A stretch of 64,000 bases of DNA from Tubiluchus corallicola (Eukaryota > Priapulida > Priapulimorpha > Priapulimorphida > Tubiluchidae), in contig JAQGDQ010000181.1 in the NCBI GenBank assembly GCA_030141605.1, positions 62,001 to 126,000 on the forward strand, given 5' to 3'. The position numbers were made by a program, and so were the translations under genes. Of the stretch, positions 37,101 through 41,875 are shown in pieces (position 1 is the stretch's first letter; the number at the start of each line of letters is the position of its first letter). The notes below the pieces were generated by a model, which saw nothing but the letters and a program-made list of their open reading frames with translations, searched no databases and was not told where the DNA came from.

Positions 37101-39022
37101 ATGTATTGATTAACGAGTGACGTCATCACGTCTTCCGATCACGCGGATTGATTGCAAATTCTTGCTTTTTAACGCGTGGATTTGGCGCTGAGCAATTTTA
37201 ATAAGAACACGAAACTTAAGACGTGCTTCATCTAATAGTAATAAGCGTTAGCGATCACGTTGAAAAACTTGATGAAAATTCTATGATAATTATTGCCCGA
37301 GCATTTTGAGAAAAGATTACGTTACTCATAAATCGTCATTTGTTGGGAGGAAAACTTGATAAGTTTTGAAACAAGTAAAGCTACACGTCATTATTAACAA
37401 TAATCATGCTTCATTACAATGAACATCTGCAATAAGAGCTTCGGATAAACTACGGAAAAGTAACTGACTAATTGGCTATTGTAGACTTAACAATATCAGT
37501 AGTAACCAACGAATCAACCAGGAAGTTAATCAGTCAAATTAAACAAATGAGTAAACAGATATTTAACTCAATAATTAACTCAATGAAAGCATTAATCCGT
37601 CAACCAAATAGTCAGTCAGTCAGTTAGTCAGTCAGCTAGCCAACCAGCTCACCAGTCATCCAGCCAGCAGCCGGCAAGTCAGTCAGTCAGACAGACAAAG
37701 ACAGACAAACAGACAAAAAATCAATCAATAAATCAATCAAACAACCAACCAATCAATCAATCATCAATCAAATAATCAATCAATCAGTTAATTACTCATC
37801 TATCAATAATCAATCAAATCAATTATCTAACCGACCTGTCAACCAATTAACAAACTAACTAACCACCACAGTGAATATATCACTTCATTTACCAATAACT
37901 GCTAGCTAAATAACTGACTGACTGATTAACTGAATGTATGGCTGAATGATTACCTATAATAAAGAAGATTATCACCCAGCAACCTGTCAACACTTCTCAA
38001 TCAATCAGCCAACACTCAGTCAGCCGCTCGAACCCACAACTCAGGCAGCTATCCAACCAAACTGCAAATCAGTAGTCAACCAGCTTCACAGCAAGGTAAA
38101 CAGTCCATTAGTAAATGGGAAACCAGTCAACCAAATAGACATTGAAGTAATCAACCAGCCAGTTTATTTAGCAAATCAACAACCATCTTGTCAATCCAAA
38201 CCTTAACCAACAGCCACAAAACCGACTAACCAATCAACCAAGTACATGTACTAATTAAACAAACTAACAAATCACAAAAATAGTGATCCACTTAGAACAA
38301 AATAAACAACTGTTAATAAGCAATACTTCCCCTGACCCCCACGCCAAAAAATTGAAATTTTATTTATTTCACTTTTTAAATTTTTTTTATATATCAGCAG
38401 ATTCATTTAAGGATACAGAAGATATAATATACGTCTGTGTTTCAGATAATTAACGTCTGTGTCTAAGCAGATAATTAACAAAGTCAGAAAGATTATTAGA
38501 TCCACAAATAAGGGATTACATTCTTCACTTAACGGAGCAAGTATTAAAGCTAATGTAAGTAAGGTTGAAGATTAGTAGTTATTTTAGTTAGAAAGGGTAA
38601 GCGTATAGTATTATATGCAGAGTATATCAACAAAAATGTCCTGGAGTTTCAACCTATACATTACATTTATTACATACACATTGACAAACATATTGCGCGC
38701 GTAGAGAGAATAGCTAAAAGCATTTCTACGCAAGCGCAATCAACATAATAATAAAGCAGCAGCATGCCTACTTCACGAAAAATAATCAGGTTTATGTCGG
38801 ACGATGAAATATTTTAACTAACGCCTTTTAAAACTACTGATCGATGGTTTGAGACTGAAGTTAGATCAAAAATATGAAGCTTACCCTGATTTTTGACATC
38901 AGCAAACTCACTATTGTACTCGTTGAGCGTTTCTCTAAGCTGTTTGTTTTCTATTTCTAGATCCTGTGCCCTATGCAGTTGTTTCTGGATGGTCAGACAA
39001 TACTCCAACACTGATGCGGGAT
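741..39022 (-). CDS. CUX: CUX/Cut-family homeobox transcription factor (CCAAT-displacement protein), 15 coding exons, 5' end missing
   Basis: This is a spliced gene on the minus strand. CUX/Cut proteins are nuclear DNA-binding factors, often repressors, that control cell identity and proliferation. The 15 exons are 39022-38885, 35233-35166, 34382-34250, 18883-18817, 15480-15432, 14686-14516, 12134-12060, 11704-11598, 7430-7270, 6901-6356, 5537-5443, 4411-3493, 3271-2985, 2403-2259 and 2038-741. All introns are GT-AG and all phases match, giving 1418 complete residues and a TAG stop. Counting from the first visible residue: coiled coil about 1-322, Cut repeat 1 about 424-500, Cut repeat 2 about 736-813, Cut repeat 3 about 905-980, homeodomain about 1012-1071, and an acidic tail to 1418. 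The coiled-coil exons match the vertebrate CUX/CASP shared N-terminal half in order. The initiator exon and the exon(s) before 39022 were not found. CASP-type alternative terminal exons, if present, would lie left of position 1. The symbol names the family; I cannot separate orthologue from paralogue. Confidence 0.97.
2259..2403 (-). CDS. CUX exon: second half of Cut repeat 3
   Basis: It begins [16 protein letters not shown] and continues [14 protein letters not shown], the conserved C-terminal half of a Cut repeat. The acceptor is TGTTTAG at 2405-2404 and the donor is GTATAA at 2258. It enters in phase 0 and leaves one base (G), which joins GT of the last exon to give Gly. Cut repeat 3 is therefore split between GLSQ and GSVS by a phase-0 intron, whereas repeats 1 and 2 each lie inside one exon. 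Confidence 0.95.
2404..2984 (-). other. Intron within Cut repeat 3
   Basis: This is AT-rich intron sequence between two exons of the same DNA-binding domain. I see nothing else in it; the open frames on the plus strand are short and unrecognisable. Confidence 0.85.
2985..3271 (-). CDS. CUX exon: Pro-rich linker and first half of Cut repeat 3
   Basis: The acceptor is ATTTTGTAG at 3273-3272 and the donor is GTAAGG at 2984. The first two bases finish a Glu codon. A proline/serine-rich linker ([15 protein letters not shown]) is followed by the Cut repeat 3 start [14 protein letters not shown] and [17 protein letters not shown], ending exactly in phase 0. Repeat 3 acts together with the homeodomain as the main high-affinity DNA-binding unit in CUX proteins (family knowledge). 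Confidence 0.95.
3493..4411 (-). CDS. CUX exon: Gln/His-rich region and complete Cut repeat 2
   Basis: This 919-base exon starts after TTCATTATAG (4413-4412) with [10 protein letters not shown] and ends at donor GTGAGA (3492). It holds a Gln/His tract (about residues 566-585) flanked by two copies of the motif MVSxIYHxELAKL. Next come a Ser-rich linker and the whole Cut repeat 2 (about 736-813), including [20 protein letters not shown] and [18 protein letters not shown]. Immediately upstream, [12 protein letters not shown] parallels the PPLTPEQY box before repeat 2 of vertebrate CUX1. The exon leaves one base for the next. Confidence 0.95.
4412..5442 (-). other. Intron between the linker exon and the Cut repeat 2 exon
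   Basis: AT-rich, with no recognisable repeat or second gene. The alternative donor at 5430 lies at its 5' end. Confidence 0.8.
5443..5537 (-). CDS. CUX exon: short linker between Cut repeats 1 and 2
   Basis: The acceptor is ATATTTCAG (5539-5538). The exon encodes [15 protein letters not shown] followed by [16 protein letters not shown]. This matches the conserved helical SILEQAKRELQ-type segment after Cut repeat 1 in vertebrate CUX1. The donor taken here is CAG|GTCAGA at 5442. A second donor, CAC|GTAAGA at 5430, would add four in-frame codons (VRTH) and would end the exon at 5431. Both keep phase 0. Confidence 0.85.
5538..6355 (-). other. Intron after Cut repeat 1
   Basis: AT-rich intron with an imperfect GT microsatellite at 5886-5944 (interrupted by GCATGAGTGCATG and similar). 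Nothing else stands out. Confidence 0.8.
6356..6901 (-). CDS. CUX exon: variable linker and complete Cut repeat 1
   Basis: The acceptor is TTTCTTGCAG (6903-6902) and the donor is GTATTT (6355). About 100 residues of Ser/Pro/Asn-rich linker precede Cut repeat 1 (about residues 424-500): [55 protein letters not shown]. It is recognisably a Cut repeat, but it departs from repeats 2 and 3 at usually constant places: LFAK for LFGE, KSW for KPW, and GRESYRKM for GREPFIRM. Repeat 1 is also the most divergent repeat in other CUX proteins. Confidence 0.95.
6902..7269 (-). other. Intron before the Cut repeat 1 exon
   Basis: A 368-base AT-rich intron with a T-rich 3' end. No other feature seen. Confidence 0.8.
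7270..7430 (-). CDS. CUX exon: end of the coiled coil ([13 protein letters not shown])
   Basis: The acceptor is TATTTTACAG (7432-7431) and the donor is GTGAGT (7269). It encodes [10 protein letters not shown], then [20 protein letters not shown] and ANSDLL. This parallels vertebrate CUX1 around KSMEF and LLLEKNRSLQSEN, just before the Cut repeats. In vertebrates the CUX- and CASP-specific products diverge near this boundary. It has one base in and one base out, joining the flanking exons without a frame break. Confidence 0.93.
9571..9766. mobile_element. Foldback element (inverted repeat with about 48-bp arms)
   Basis: The left arm at 9571-9617 (GTGAGTTTCTCTCTG, TTGCAAGTGTGAA, GGCTTTGC) is repeated in reverse complement at 9718-9766 (GCAAAGCTG, TTCACACTTGCAAG, CTGAGAGAGAACTCGC). 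The spacer is about 100 bp. There is no coding content. This is the structure of a small non-autonomous DNA transposon or MITE; flanking target-site duplications are not obvious to me. Confidence 0.5.
10260..10640. promoter_or_regulatory. CpG-richer intronic block with two adjacent inverted CCAAT boxes
   Basis: Within AT-rich intron this block has more CpG and words such as CACGTG-like sites, CCACGTGGGG and CTATTGGCTGATTGGTTGG. The ATTGG words (reverse CCAAT) fall at 10507 and 10516. These are the classical targets of NF-Y and of CUX itself as CCAAT-displacement protein. Enhancer or internal promoter is inferred from composition only. Confidence 0.3.
11598..11704 (-). CDS. CUX exon: coiled coil
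   Basis: The acceptor is ATTTTCAG (11706-11705) and the donor is GTTAGT (11597). It encodes [18 protein letters not shown] and [18 protein letters not shown], with the Asn completed by the next exon. The heptad pattern is clear. DYEEIKNEL matches the DYEEVKKEL box of vertebrate CUX/CASP. Confidence 0.93.
11705..12059 (-). other. Short intron between coiled-coil exons
   Basis: 355 bases, AT-rich. No repeat or gene seen. Confidence 0.8.
12060..12134 (-). CDS. CUX exon: coiled coil
   Basis: This 75-base, phase-0 exon encodes [12 protein letters not shown] and [13 protein letters not shown]. The acceptor is TTTTTGTTAG (12136-12135) and the donor is GTGAGA (12059). It matches the vertebrate segment IAQLVEDVQRLQ and contains one continuous heptad run. 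Its multiple-of-three length means that skipping it would keep the frame. Confidence 0.93.
12417..12590 (-). mobile_element. tRNA-derived SINE copy, minus strand
   Basis: Read on the minus strand it begins near GGGTGGCCAGGTGGTTAAGA (tRNA Leu/Ser-like A box). A B box TTGCATTCGAGTC follows, then the family body: a CCCACTTGTTGTTATT-like stretch, TGTGTTGTGCC, TTGTTGTAAGTGTAAGTCG and TTAAGCAGCC. The same order of blocks occurs at 21671-21910, 28004-28165 and 41709-41875. Confidence 0.7.
13007..13084. repeat. AAT trinucleotide microsatellite
   Basis: An uninterrupted run of about 26 AAT units in an intron. No coding meaning. Confidence 0.97.
13400..13580. promoter_or_regulatory. CpG-richer intronic block with opposed CCAAT boxes
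   Basis: The centre reads CTATTGGAAACGGCCAATTT, with ATTGG at 13482 and CCAAT at 13493. Another ATTGG lies in GCTAATTGGGG near 13533. The surrounding 180 bases are GC-richer than the intron and include homeodomain-type TAAT words. Candidate enhancer, by composition only. Confidence 0.3.
14284..14321. repeat. CAT/CGT trinucleotide tract
   Basis: CATCATCAT changes to CGTCGTCGT and back to CATCATCATCAT. This is a simple repeat with CpG interruptions. On the minus strand it reads as poly-Asp, which is not a real coding region. Confidence 0.95.
14516..14686 (-). CDS. CUX exon: coiled coil
   Basis: The acceptor is GTTGTGCAG (14688-14687) and the donor is GTAATA (14515). Its 57 codons run from [16 protein letters not shown] through [18 protein letters not shown] to [10 protein letters not shown]. 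This is one of the best-conserved stretches of the CUX/CASP coiled coil (vertebrate IQKAPDVEQAIEVLTRSS). It is in phase 0 at both ends. Confidence 0.95.
14687..15431 (-). other. Intron between coiled-coil exons
   Basis: 745 bases, AT-rich. Nothing recognisable. Confidence 0.8.
15432..15480 (-). CDS. CUX micro-exon: coiled coil ([14 protein letters not shown])
   Basis: This 49-base exon follows a T-rich acceptor (TTTTTTTCAG, 15482-15481) and ends at GTAGGA (15431). One base completes Lys, followed by [16 protein letters not shown]. This is nearly identical to the vertebrate CUX/CASP segment [15 protein letters not shown], which fixes the assignment despite its length. Confidence 0.94.
15481..18816 (-). 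other. 3.3 kb intron with a large TATG satellite
   Basis: Holds the compound TATG repeat at 16757-17350. The remainder is AT-rich and shows no second gene or conserved-looking block. Confidence 0.75.
16757..17350. repeat. Compound TATG microsatellite with three copies of a 65-base flank
   Basis: About 260 bases of pure TATG (from about 17000 to 17255) form the core. A non-repetitive segment of about 65 bases, from TTTCAATTTCATT through GAACTATTAC to CTATTACGTATG, occurs three times, at about 16757, 16879 and 17258. Each copy runs into TATG repeats. The unit was apparently duplicated with its microsatellite, after which one array expanded. Long open frames in all phases here are artefacts of a 4-base repeat lacking stops. 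Confidence 0.95.
18817..18883 (-). CDS. CUX exon: coiled coil ([15 protein letters not shown])
   Basis: The acceptor is TTATCTTGCAG (18885-18884) and the donor is GTAAGT (18816). Two bases complete Ala, then [18 protein letters not shown] and SHA follow, leaving two bases for Lys. It matches vertebrate RTELFDLKTKYDE. It lies just downstream, in the transcript, of a 240-base pyrimidine-rich simple repeat at the end of the 15.4 kb intron. Confidence 0.93.
18905..19147. repeat. Long purine (plus) / pyrimidine (minus) tract with TA and GA dinucleotide runs
   Basis: The plus strand is almost entirely A and G (GAGAGG, GGGAGAGAAAGG and similar) for about 200 bases. It ends with a TA run and a GA run (about 19101-19144). 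In the transcript it is a C/U-rich stretch ending about 20 bases before the acceptor at 18884. It may serve as an outsized polypyrimidine tract, and long homopurine DNA can adopt triplex structure. Confidence 0.9.
21403..21500. repeat. 49-base tandem duplication
   Basis: Two copies of a 49-base unit starting ATAATTGAGAATTTAGAAAA and ending CTATCGTACACTTTGAC, differing at one base (GGCCTAT and GGTCTAT). A recent local duplication. Confidence 0.95.
21671..21910 (+). mobile_element. tRNA-derived SINE copy, plus strand (most complete)
   Basis: The head is GGGCGGCTGAGTGGTCTAGA (A box), followed by CAGTCTTGAGTTCGAGAC (B box). The body runs ACATGTTATTCGTTGTGTTG, GCGTCCTTACCTGTATTG, TTGTAAGACATAAGTCG, and the tail is A-rich after about 21900. 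The head resembles a Leu/Ser-type tRNA. The best of four copies in the window. Confidence 0.75.
22000..22340. promoter_or_regulatory. CpG-richer intronic block, candidate enhancer
   Basis: Contains TTAATTTATCGATGATAAG (an ATCGAT Cut-type site), several TTAATTAG/TAATTCG homeodomain words, and CpG clusters such as CGATGCGGCGCGG and GGGCGACCGTCACGAG. There is no persuasive coding frame. Enhancer status is inferred from contrast with the AT-rich surroundings. Confidence 0.28.
22889..23003. repeat. 64-base tandem duplication
   Basis: The segment AACACCAAGACTTTGACACA plus TGGGGTAGA occurs at 22911 and 22975. AGAGGGCCTCGGAGAGG units occur between and before them. A small GC-richer tandem repeat. 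Confidence 0.9.
24060..24430. promoter_or_regulatory. CpG-richer intronic block, candidate enhancer
   Basis: Dense in CpG (for example GATCGCGCCCGAACAATCCG and TTTCCCGGCAGTTTAATGGC). Words typical of developmental enhancers include ATTTGCATAC (octamer-like), TATGCAAA, TAATGG, and CTATCGGGAATTAG. No coding frame of interest. Confidence 0.33.
25159..25255. repeat. Three tandem copies of a unit of about 36 bases
   Basis: Repeats of TATAGTTTTTTATTAGTA plus TATAGTCATG, with small differences. Confidence 0.9.
25640..26080. promoter_or_regulatory. CpG-richer intronic block, candidate enhancer
   Basis: Has many CpG and homeodomain words: GGATATTAATAAACCGGGCG, GCGAATTAATATGCG, GAATATTACCGTCCGGG, ATCAATTATGC, CTAATTTTAATAAAATTAATT. 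A plus-strand open frame here (25580-25795) shows no recognisable protein. Confidence 0.3.
26259..26283. repeat. GAT trinucleotide run
   Basis: Pure GAT units inside a looser GAT/GAC-rich stretch (about 26160-26295). Confidence 0.9.
26870..27060. promoter_or_regulatory. GC-richer intronic block, candidate enhancer
   Basis: Includes CCGCTAGATCGCGCATTTAA, GGCCTGGGGGAGGGATCCGC and GCGACTAATTTAATTG. It contrasts with AT-rich neighbours. Function inferred only. Confidence 0.25.
27528..27625. repeat. AGT/GGT/GGC trinucleotide tract
   Basis: AGTAGTAGT passes into GGTGGTGGTGGCGGTGGC and back to a run of AGT. A microsatellite with point-mutated centre. Confidence 0.95.
28004..28165 (-). mobile_element. 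tRNA-derived SINE copy, minus strand
   Basis: On the minus strand: CAGTCTTGAGTTCGAGTC (B box), CACATGTTATTCGTTG, TTGCGTCTTTGCCTGTATTG, GTGTAAGACGTAAGTCG, TTAAACAGCCT. It is colinear with the copy at 21671. A run of C on the minus strand (12 G on plus, about 28073-28085) interrupts it. Confidence 0.7.
28320..28510. promoter_or_regulatory. Intronic block with homeodomain, octamer-like and CCAAT words
   Basis: Contains ATGTAAATGCATTTC, GTTTAATAATTCCGCATGAT and CAATGCTGATTGGCTGGGC. Candidate enhancer by composition. Confidence 0.25.
29112..29135. other. Perfect 9-bp hairpin
   Basis: TGGGCGTTC, loop CCACTT, then GAACGCCCA. GC-rich stem in AT-rich intron, followed shortly by TGACGTCG (29149). It could be a dyad binding site; it is not followed by a T run. 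Confidence 0.5.
29845..29953. promoter_or_regulatory. CRE and E-box cluster
   Basis: TGATGTCA at 29845-29852, perfect TGACGTCA (CRE) at 29875-29882, and CACGTG inside GCGCACGTGAC at 29948-29953, followed by GGCGCCG. This combination is usual in promoters and signal-responsive enhancers. No transcript start can be shown. Confidence 0.35.
31351..32012. repeat. 41-base minisatellite, about 16 copies
   Basis: The unit is TGTGGACTAGCATTTGTTCC plus CTAAGAATAACAAATAAACAA, about 40-41 bases. Shorter variants use CTAAGAGTTAATAAACAA. I count 16 occurrences of the ACTAGC (or ACTAAC/ATTAGC) plus TTTGTT core. Variant types are interspersed, suggesting repeated unequal exchange. Confidence 0.95.
33441..33545. 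repeat. Three tandem copies of an AT-rich unit of about 34 bases
   Basis: Repeats of GTTAACTAATTAGTTTAACT plus AATTTTACAAATA. Contains several TTAATTA-like homeodomain words by virtue of composition. Confidence 0.9.
34250..34382 (-). CDS. CUX exon: coiled coil
   Basis: The acceptor is TTTTTTCAG (34384-34383) and the donor is GTAAGT (34249). It encodes [32 protein letters not shown] and [12 protein letters not shown]. It matches the vertebrate stretch AEKERKLQETQ through KLEEAEHKVQSLQ. It enters in phase 0 and leaves one base. Confidence 0.94.
34383..35165 (-). other. Intron between upstream coiled-coil exons
   Basis: 783 bases, AT-rich. No feature seen beyond a short direct repeat ACAAAAGTTGCTT near 35064-35090. 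Confidence 0.8.
35166..35233 (-). CDS. CUX exon: coiled coil ([16 protein letters not shown])
   Basis: The acceptor is TTAATTGCAG (35235-35234) and the donor is GTAAAT (35165). Two bases complete Glu, then [15 protein letters not shown] and KQESNLQ follow. It matches the vertebrate segment EVTIKALKEKIREYEQ. The exon is short but unambiguous. Confidence 0.94.
35905..36045. repeat. Tandem repeat of about 46 bases, three copies
   Basis: Related units AAACGCAACCACCCACTGCC plus CATACTTTTCCCACAGC, with a more diverged first copy (GACTATCCACTGCTCC). C-rich on the plus strand, unlike the neighbourhood. Confidence 0.85.
37480..38260. repeat. Degenerate CAAT/CAGT/CAAC tetranucleotide region
   Basis: Some 780 bases built from decayed CAAT, CAGT, CAAC and TAACT words, with purer runs at 37606-37690 (CAGT) and 37718-37800 (CAAT). 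The plus-strand open frame at 37946-38206 (Gln/Pro/Asn-rich) results from this repeat. An old microsatellite. Confidence 0.85.
38885..39022 (-). CDS. CUX exon: most upstream exon found, start of the visible coiled coil
   Basis: The acceptor is TTTTAATTACAG (39024-39023) and the donor is GTAAGC (38884). The first two bases (AT) need one base from a missing upstream exon, probably G giving Asp, as in the vertebrate boundary DVPD. It encodes [30 protein letters not shown] and [13 protein letters not shown], matching vertebrate [22 protein letters not shown]. The CASP/CUX head region (SMFQYWKRFDL in human) should precede it but was not found. Confidence 0.94.
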
Positions 39023-39633
39023 CTGTAATTAAAAAACAGTGTAAAACAAGTTTTGGTTCAGTGGAAAACGTACAAAAAAGCCACATATGATTAATTTTCA
39101 AAAAAAGGAAATCGCTTTTTAAGTGTTAATTTTATTGACTCAGATGGAAAATAAAACACCAAAATAATACACGAAAGTCAAAGTTTCCGAGAGTAAACAC
39201 ACTGTTTTCACAATCTTTCATTCATTGAACAATTTAGAAAATCTATTAATTAATTAACAGCTCTAATTAATTAACTAATTAACGAAGGTATTGCAACAAA
39301 CTTTTTGTTTTTAACCTAGGACAGCCTAAATTAATCATCTATCAAATTTCAACTCAACTGATACTTTTGGAGTTGAAAAAATGAGACGGACAGAGCAAGT
39401 GAGTGAACCACTAGATTTTTTATACGACCTAAGTTGACCCTCGGAAGTATAACAAAGAGGAAGAGGGTATTTAATGCCGTAATATTTATTTAACTTGTGT
39501 TAAATTAAATTGACAAGCATTATGAAACTTTGTTCATAACCCAGATTTTAAATCGTTTTTCTCAAAAGTGACTAGCCTAGTAGCTCAGCATTTTCAAAGT
39601 TTTCTTGTGTAATAATTTTCCTCCAGAAAATTC

Positions 39634-39823
39634 ATCGATCAGACTCTGGATAAAACCGATAAGCCAACATTCACCTCCAGAAAGCCACGTATCGATTAGT
39701 GTATCGATTAGCAGCAAACTGAATTCTATATGCTGTGCATATCGATTGCCATCATACAGTGAATTATCGATCGGCGAGCTATCGATGATCGGTTGGCCAA
39801 TCGCGTAGCTGAAAACTATCGAT
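39634..39823. promoter_or_regulatory. Cluster of seven ATCGAT (CUX/Cut/Onecut-type) binding words
   Basis: ATCGAT starts at 39634, 39691, 39703, 39741, 39766, 39781 and 39818: seven palindromic copies in 190 bases. A CCAAT lies at 39797 inside GGTTGGCCAATCG. CUX Cut repeats with the homeodomain bind ATCGAT-type (ATCRAT) sequences, and Onecut and DREF recognise related words. Spacing is irregular (57, 12, 38, 25, 15, 37), so it is not a tandem repeat. Its place in a 5' intron of a CUX gene makes autoregulation plausible; this is inferred. Confidence 0.55.
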
Positions 39824-40478
39824 TTCCTCTGCAGATCGAGGCCGGCAAGCAAAATTTCAAAAATATACCGGTATGAGAGTATTGATTTGTGGATTATTAC
39901 TATTATTATTGATTACATGGTTTGTTACCACGGTGATCCGCACTGCTGATTCATCCGATAATTGGTTACCAAGGTAACAAAGGTTGATAATTGATGATAA
40001 GGATGCGAGTGATTGAGCAAATGAGTATTGTCAAACGTGCGTGGATAGGTGCATCTCTCGAGGGAACGCTGTTCAATGAGATAGAAGATCACATCATACA
40101 GCATCAGTATTGCTGCACTTATATATGAGAGAAAACATTATGTGATAAAGCATCAGTATGGCTGACACGTGTTAAACAGAATTGCTATATTAGCTAAAAC
40201 ATCACATTTAATAGAGATACAATCATACAACATCATCTCGTATATCATAAATTATATAATATACAAAAAACGCCAATTTGCAATAATGTATGAAGCAAAA
40301 AAAATCATGGTATCCATGTAGAATATAACAGAAGAGAACATGGATTTCCTTTATAACTTTGCTACAAACACGTGAGATATGTAAACTAACTTCATTCCTT
40401 GCCCTAGCGCATAATGCCTTTACAACTATATATGGAAAATATATAGTTATACTAACTATAACTTCAAATAACTAAAAA

Positions 40479-40695
40479 ACAACAACTTTATTAAAACCTT
40501 TACATTAAAAAGTTAAAATCACGCCAAACGTTTCGACAGGCTACTGCTGTCATCATCAATGGTAAATTTACAAGCATACAGCCAGTTTACATAGGCAGAG
40601 CCTACTATAGACCTGATGATGAAAGTAGCAGCTTGTCGAAATGTTTGTCTTGATTTTAATTTTTTAATGTAAAAGTTTTAAAAAAGTTGTGTTGT
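40479..40695. mobile_element. Foldback element with about 82-base inverted arms
   Basis: The left arm (about 40479-40560) and the reverse complement of the right arm (about 40612-40695) align over their whole length at roughly 80-85% identity. The spacer is about 50 bases. Conserved inner boxes read CTGATGATGA, CAGCAGTAGC and GTCGAAACGTTT toward the arms. Such GATGATG...GTCGAAACG inverted modules are reminiscent of the terminal parts of Penelope-like or other foldback elements. There is no protein-coding part. Confidence 0.55.
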
Positions 40696-41618
40696 TCTTT
40701 AACAAAAAATGTTTTTAAGTGCCTCTGATAAAAATTGATTTAAATAACTATTAATAATAATAATCTATTTTGTATGATTCCAGCGAAGATGAAGACAACT
40801 GGCAAGCCTGAAAATCAACCAATACAGTTAAGATCAATCAACTTTGGAAGCCTATAAAAATTCACAGAAGTTTTGCAGTTCTGACTGCCATTATGACACC
40901 TGTCCTATCAGAACAACTTTGCAGTGTATAGGCACAGCAGAATTTAAAACTGTCATAATCATTATAACAAGGCTATCAAACATAAAATTATATACGCAGC
41001 ATCTAATAATTGATAATTGGAGAAAATGGTAGATCACTGAGCTATCATCACTTATTACAAAAACATGACTTCCGCTGAACACATACGATGTTTATTCTGT
41101 AAATATATTTATTAGTCTAGTCGCTAAGTGTAACCTTAGAGAATCACTGTAAATTCAGAAACTTTGGCGACAATTTCCGTTCATTGATTCACTTAGTCTT
41201 CTACCAGCATGCAGACATTTTGCACGACACTACACCTATATCAATACACAGCTTATAAACGACAGCTAATCAATAATATCTAATATCAAAAATTTAACCG
41301 GCTATTATAACTACAAAGCCAGACAGGTGTTTCCGTATAGCTGGCTAATATACGAACTAATAAAGGAATGATTACGGATGTGATGGTAATGATGTGATTG
41401 GAGAATCTATAAGAGAACTACACAAAGTGAAACAACGCTACATAATACATATACAGTTGATGACATTGTTTGATTATTGGTAATAATAAAAAAACTATCA
41501 CGAAAGGTTGATACTGTTTGAACTGCTGCTAAAAAGTAATTACAAGAACACATGGAAAGAGCTAAATTTTATACAGAATGAACTTAAGATTTAGCCTCTG
41601 TATAGATAATGATTCACC

Positions 41619-41624
41619 TATATA

Positions 41625-41708
<84 letters not shown>
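41619..41708. repeat. TA dinucleotide microsatellite
   Basis: About 45 TA units with one G interruption. It abuts the end of a SINE copy, suggesting it grew from the SINE tail or target. Confidence 0.97.
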
Positions 41709-41712
<4 letters not shown>

Positions 41713-41875
41713 GATTATGTAACTTACACTTACAGCAATATAAGGACGCATAACAAGTAGCGTATATGCCCTGACCTTTGTTACAGCTAGTATCGAACCC
41801 AAGCCTGCAACCACTGAGCGTGTCTGCAATCTCGTAAGCGAATCTAAACCACTCTGAGACCGAACTCAGAACCCT
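41709..41875 (-). mobile_element. tRNA-derived SINE copy, minus strand
   Basis: On the minus strand: CAGAGTGGTTTAGATTCGC (A box region), CTTGGGTTCGATACTAG (B box), AGGGCATATACGCTACTTG, TTATGCGTCCTTATATTGC, TGTAAGTGTAAGTTACATAA, then the TA run. Colinear with the other three copies, though its tRNA-like head has extra sequence. Confidence 0.65.

Larger units (their letters stand above)
35234..38884 (-). other. 3.7 kb intron between upstream coiled-coil exons
   Basis: Contains a 46-base tandem repeat (35905-36045), a CpG-richer block near 37090-37320, and a long degenerate CAAT/CAGT-type repeat region (37480-38260). Otherwise AT-rich. Confidence 0.75.

Noticed and set aside
37946-38206. Gln/Asn/Pro-rich plus-strand frame
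   Set aside because: It lies in a degenerate CAAT/CAAC tetranucleotide region and its composition follows directly from the repeat.
40590-40660. Complete hammerhead ribozyme in the foldback element
   Set aside because: CTGATGA and GAAA are present on the plus strand, but I cannot pair stem II fully or form the remaining helices with a proper cleavage site.
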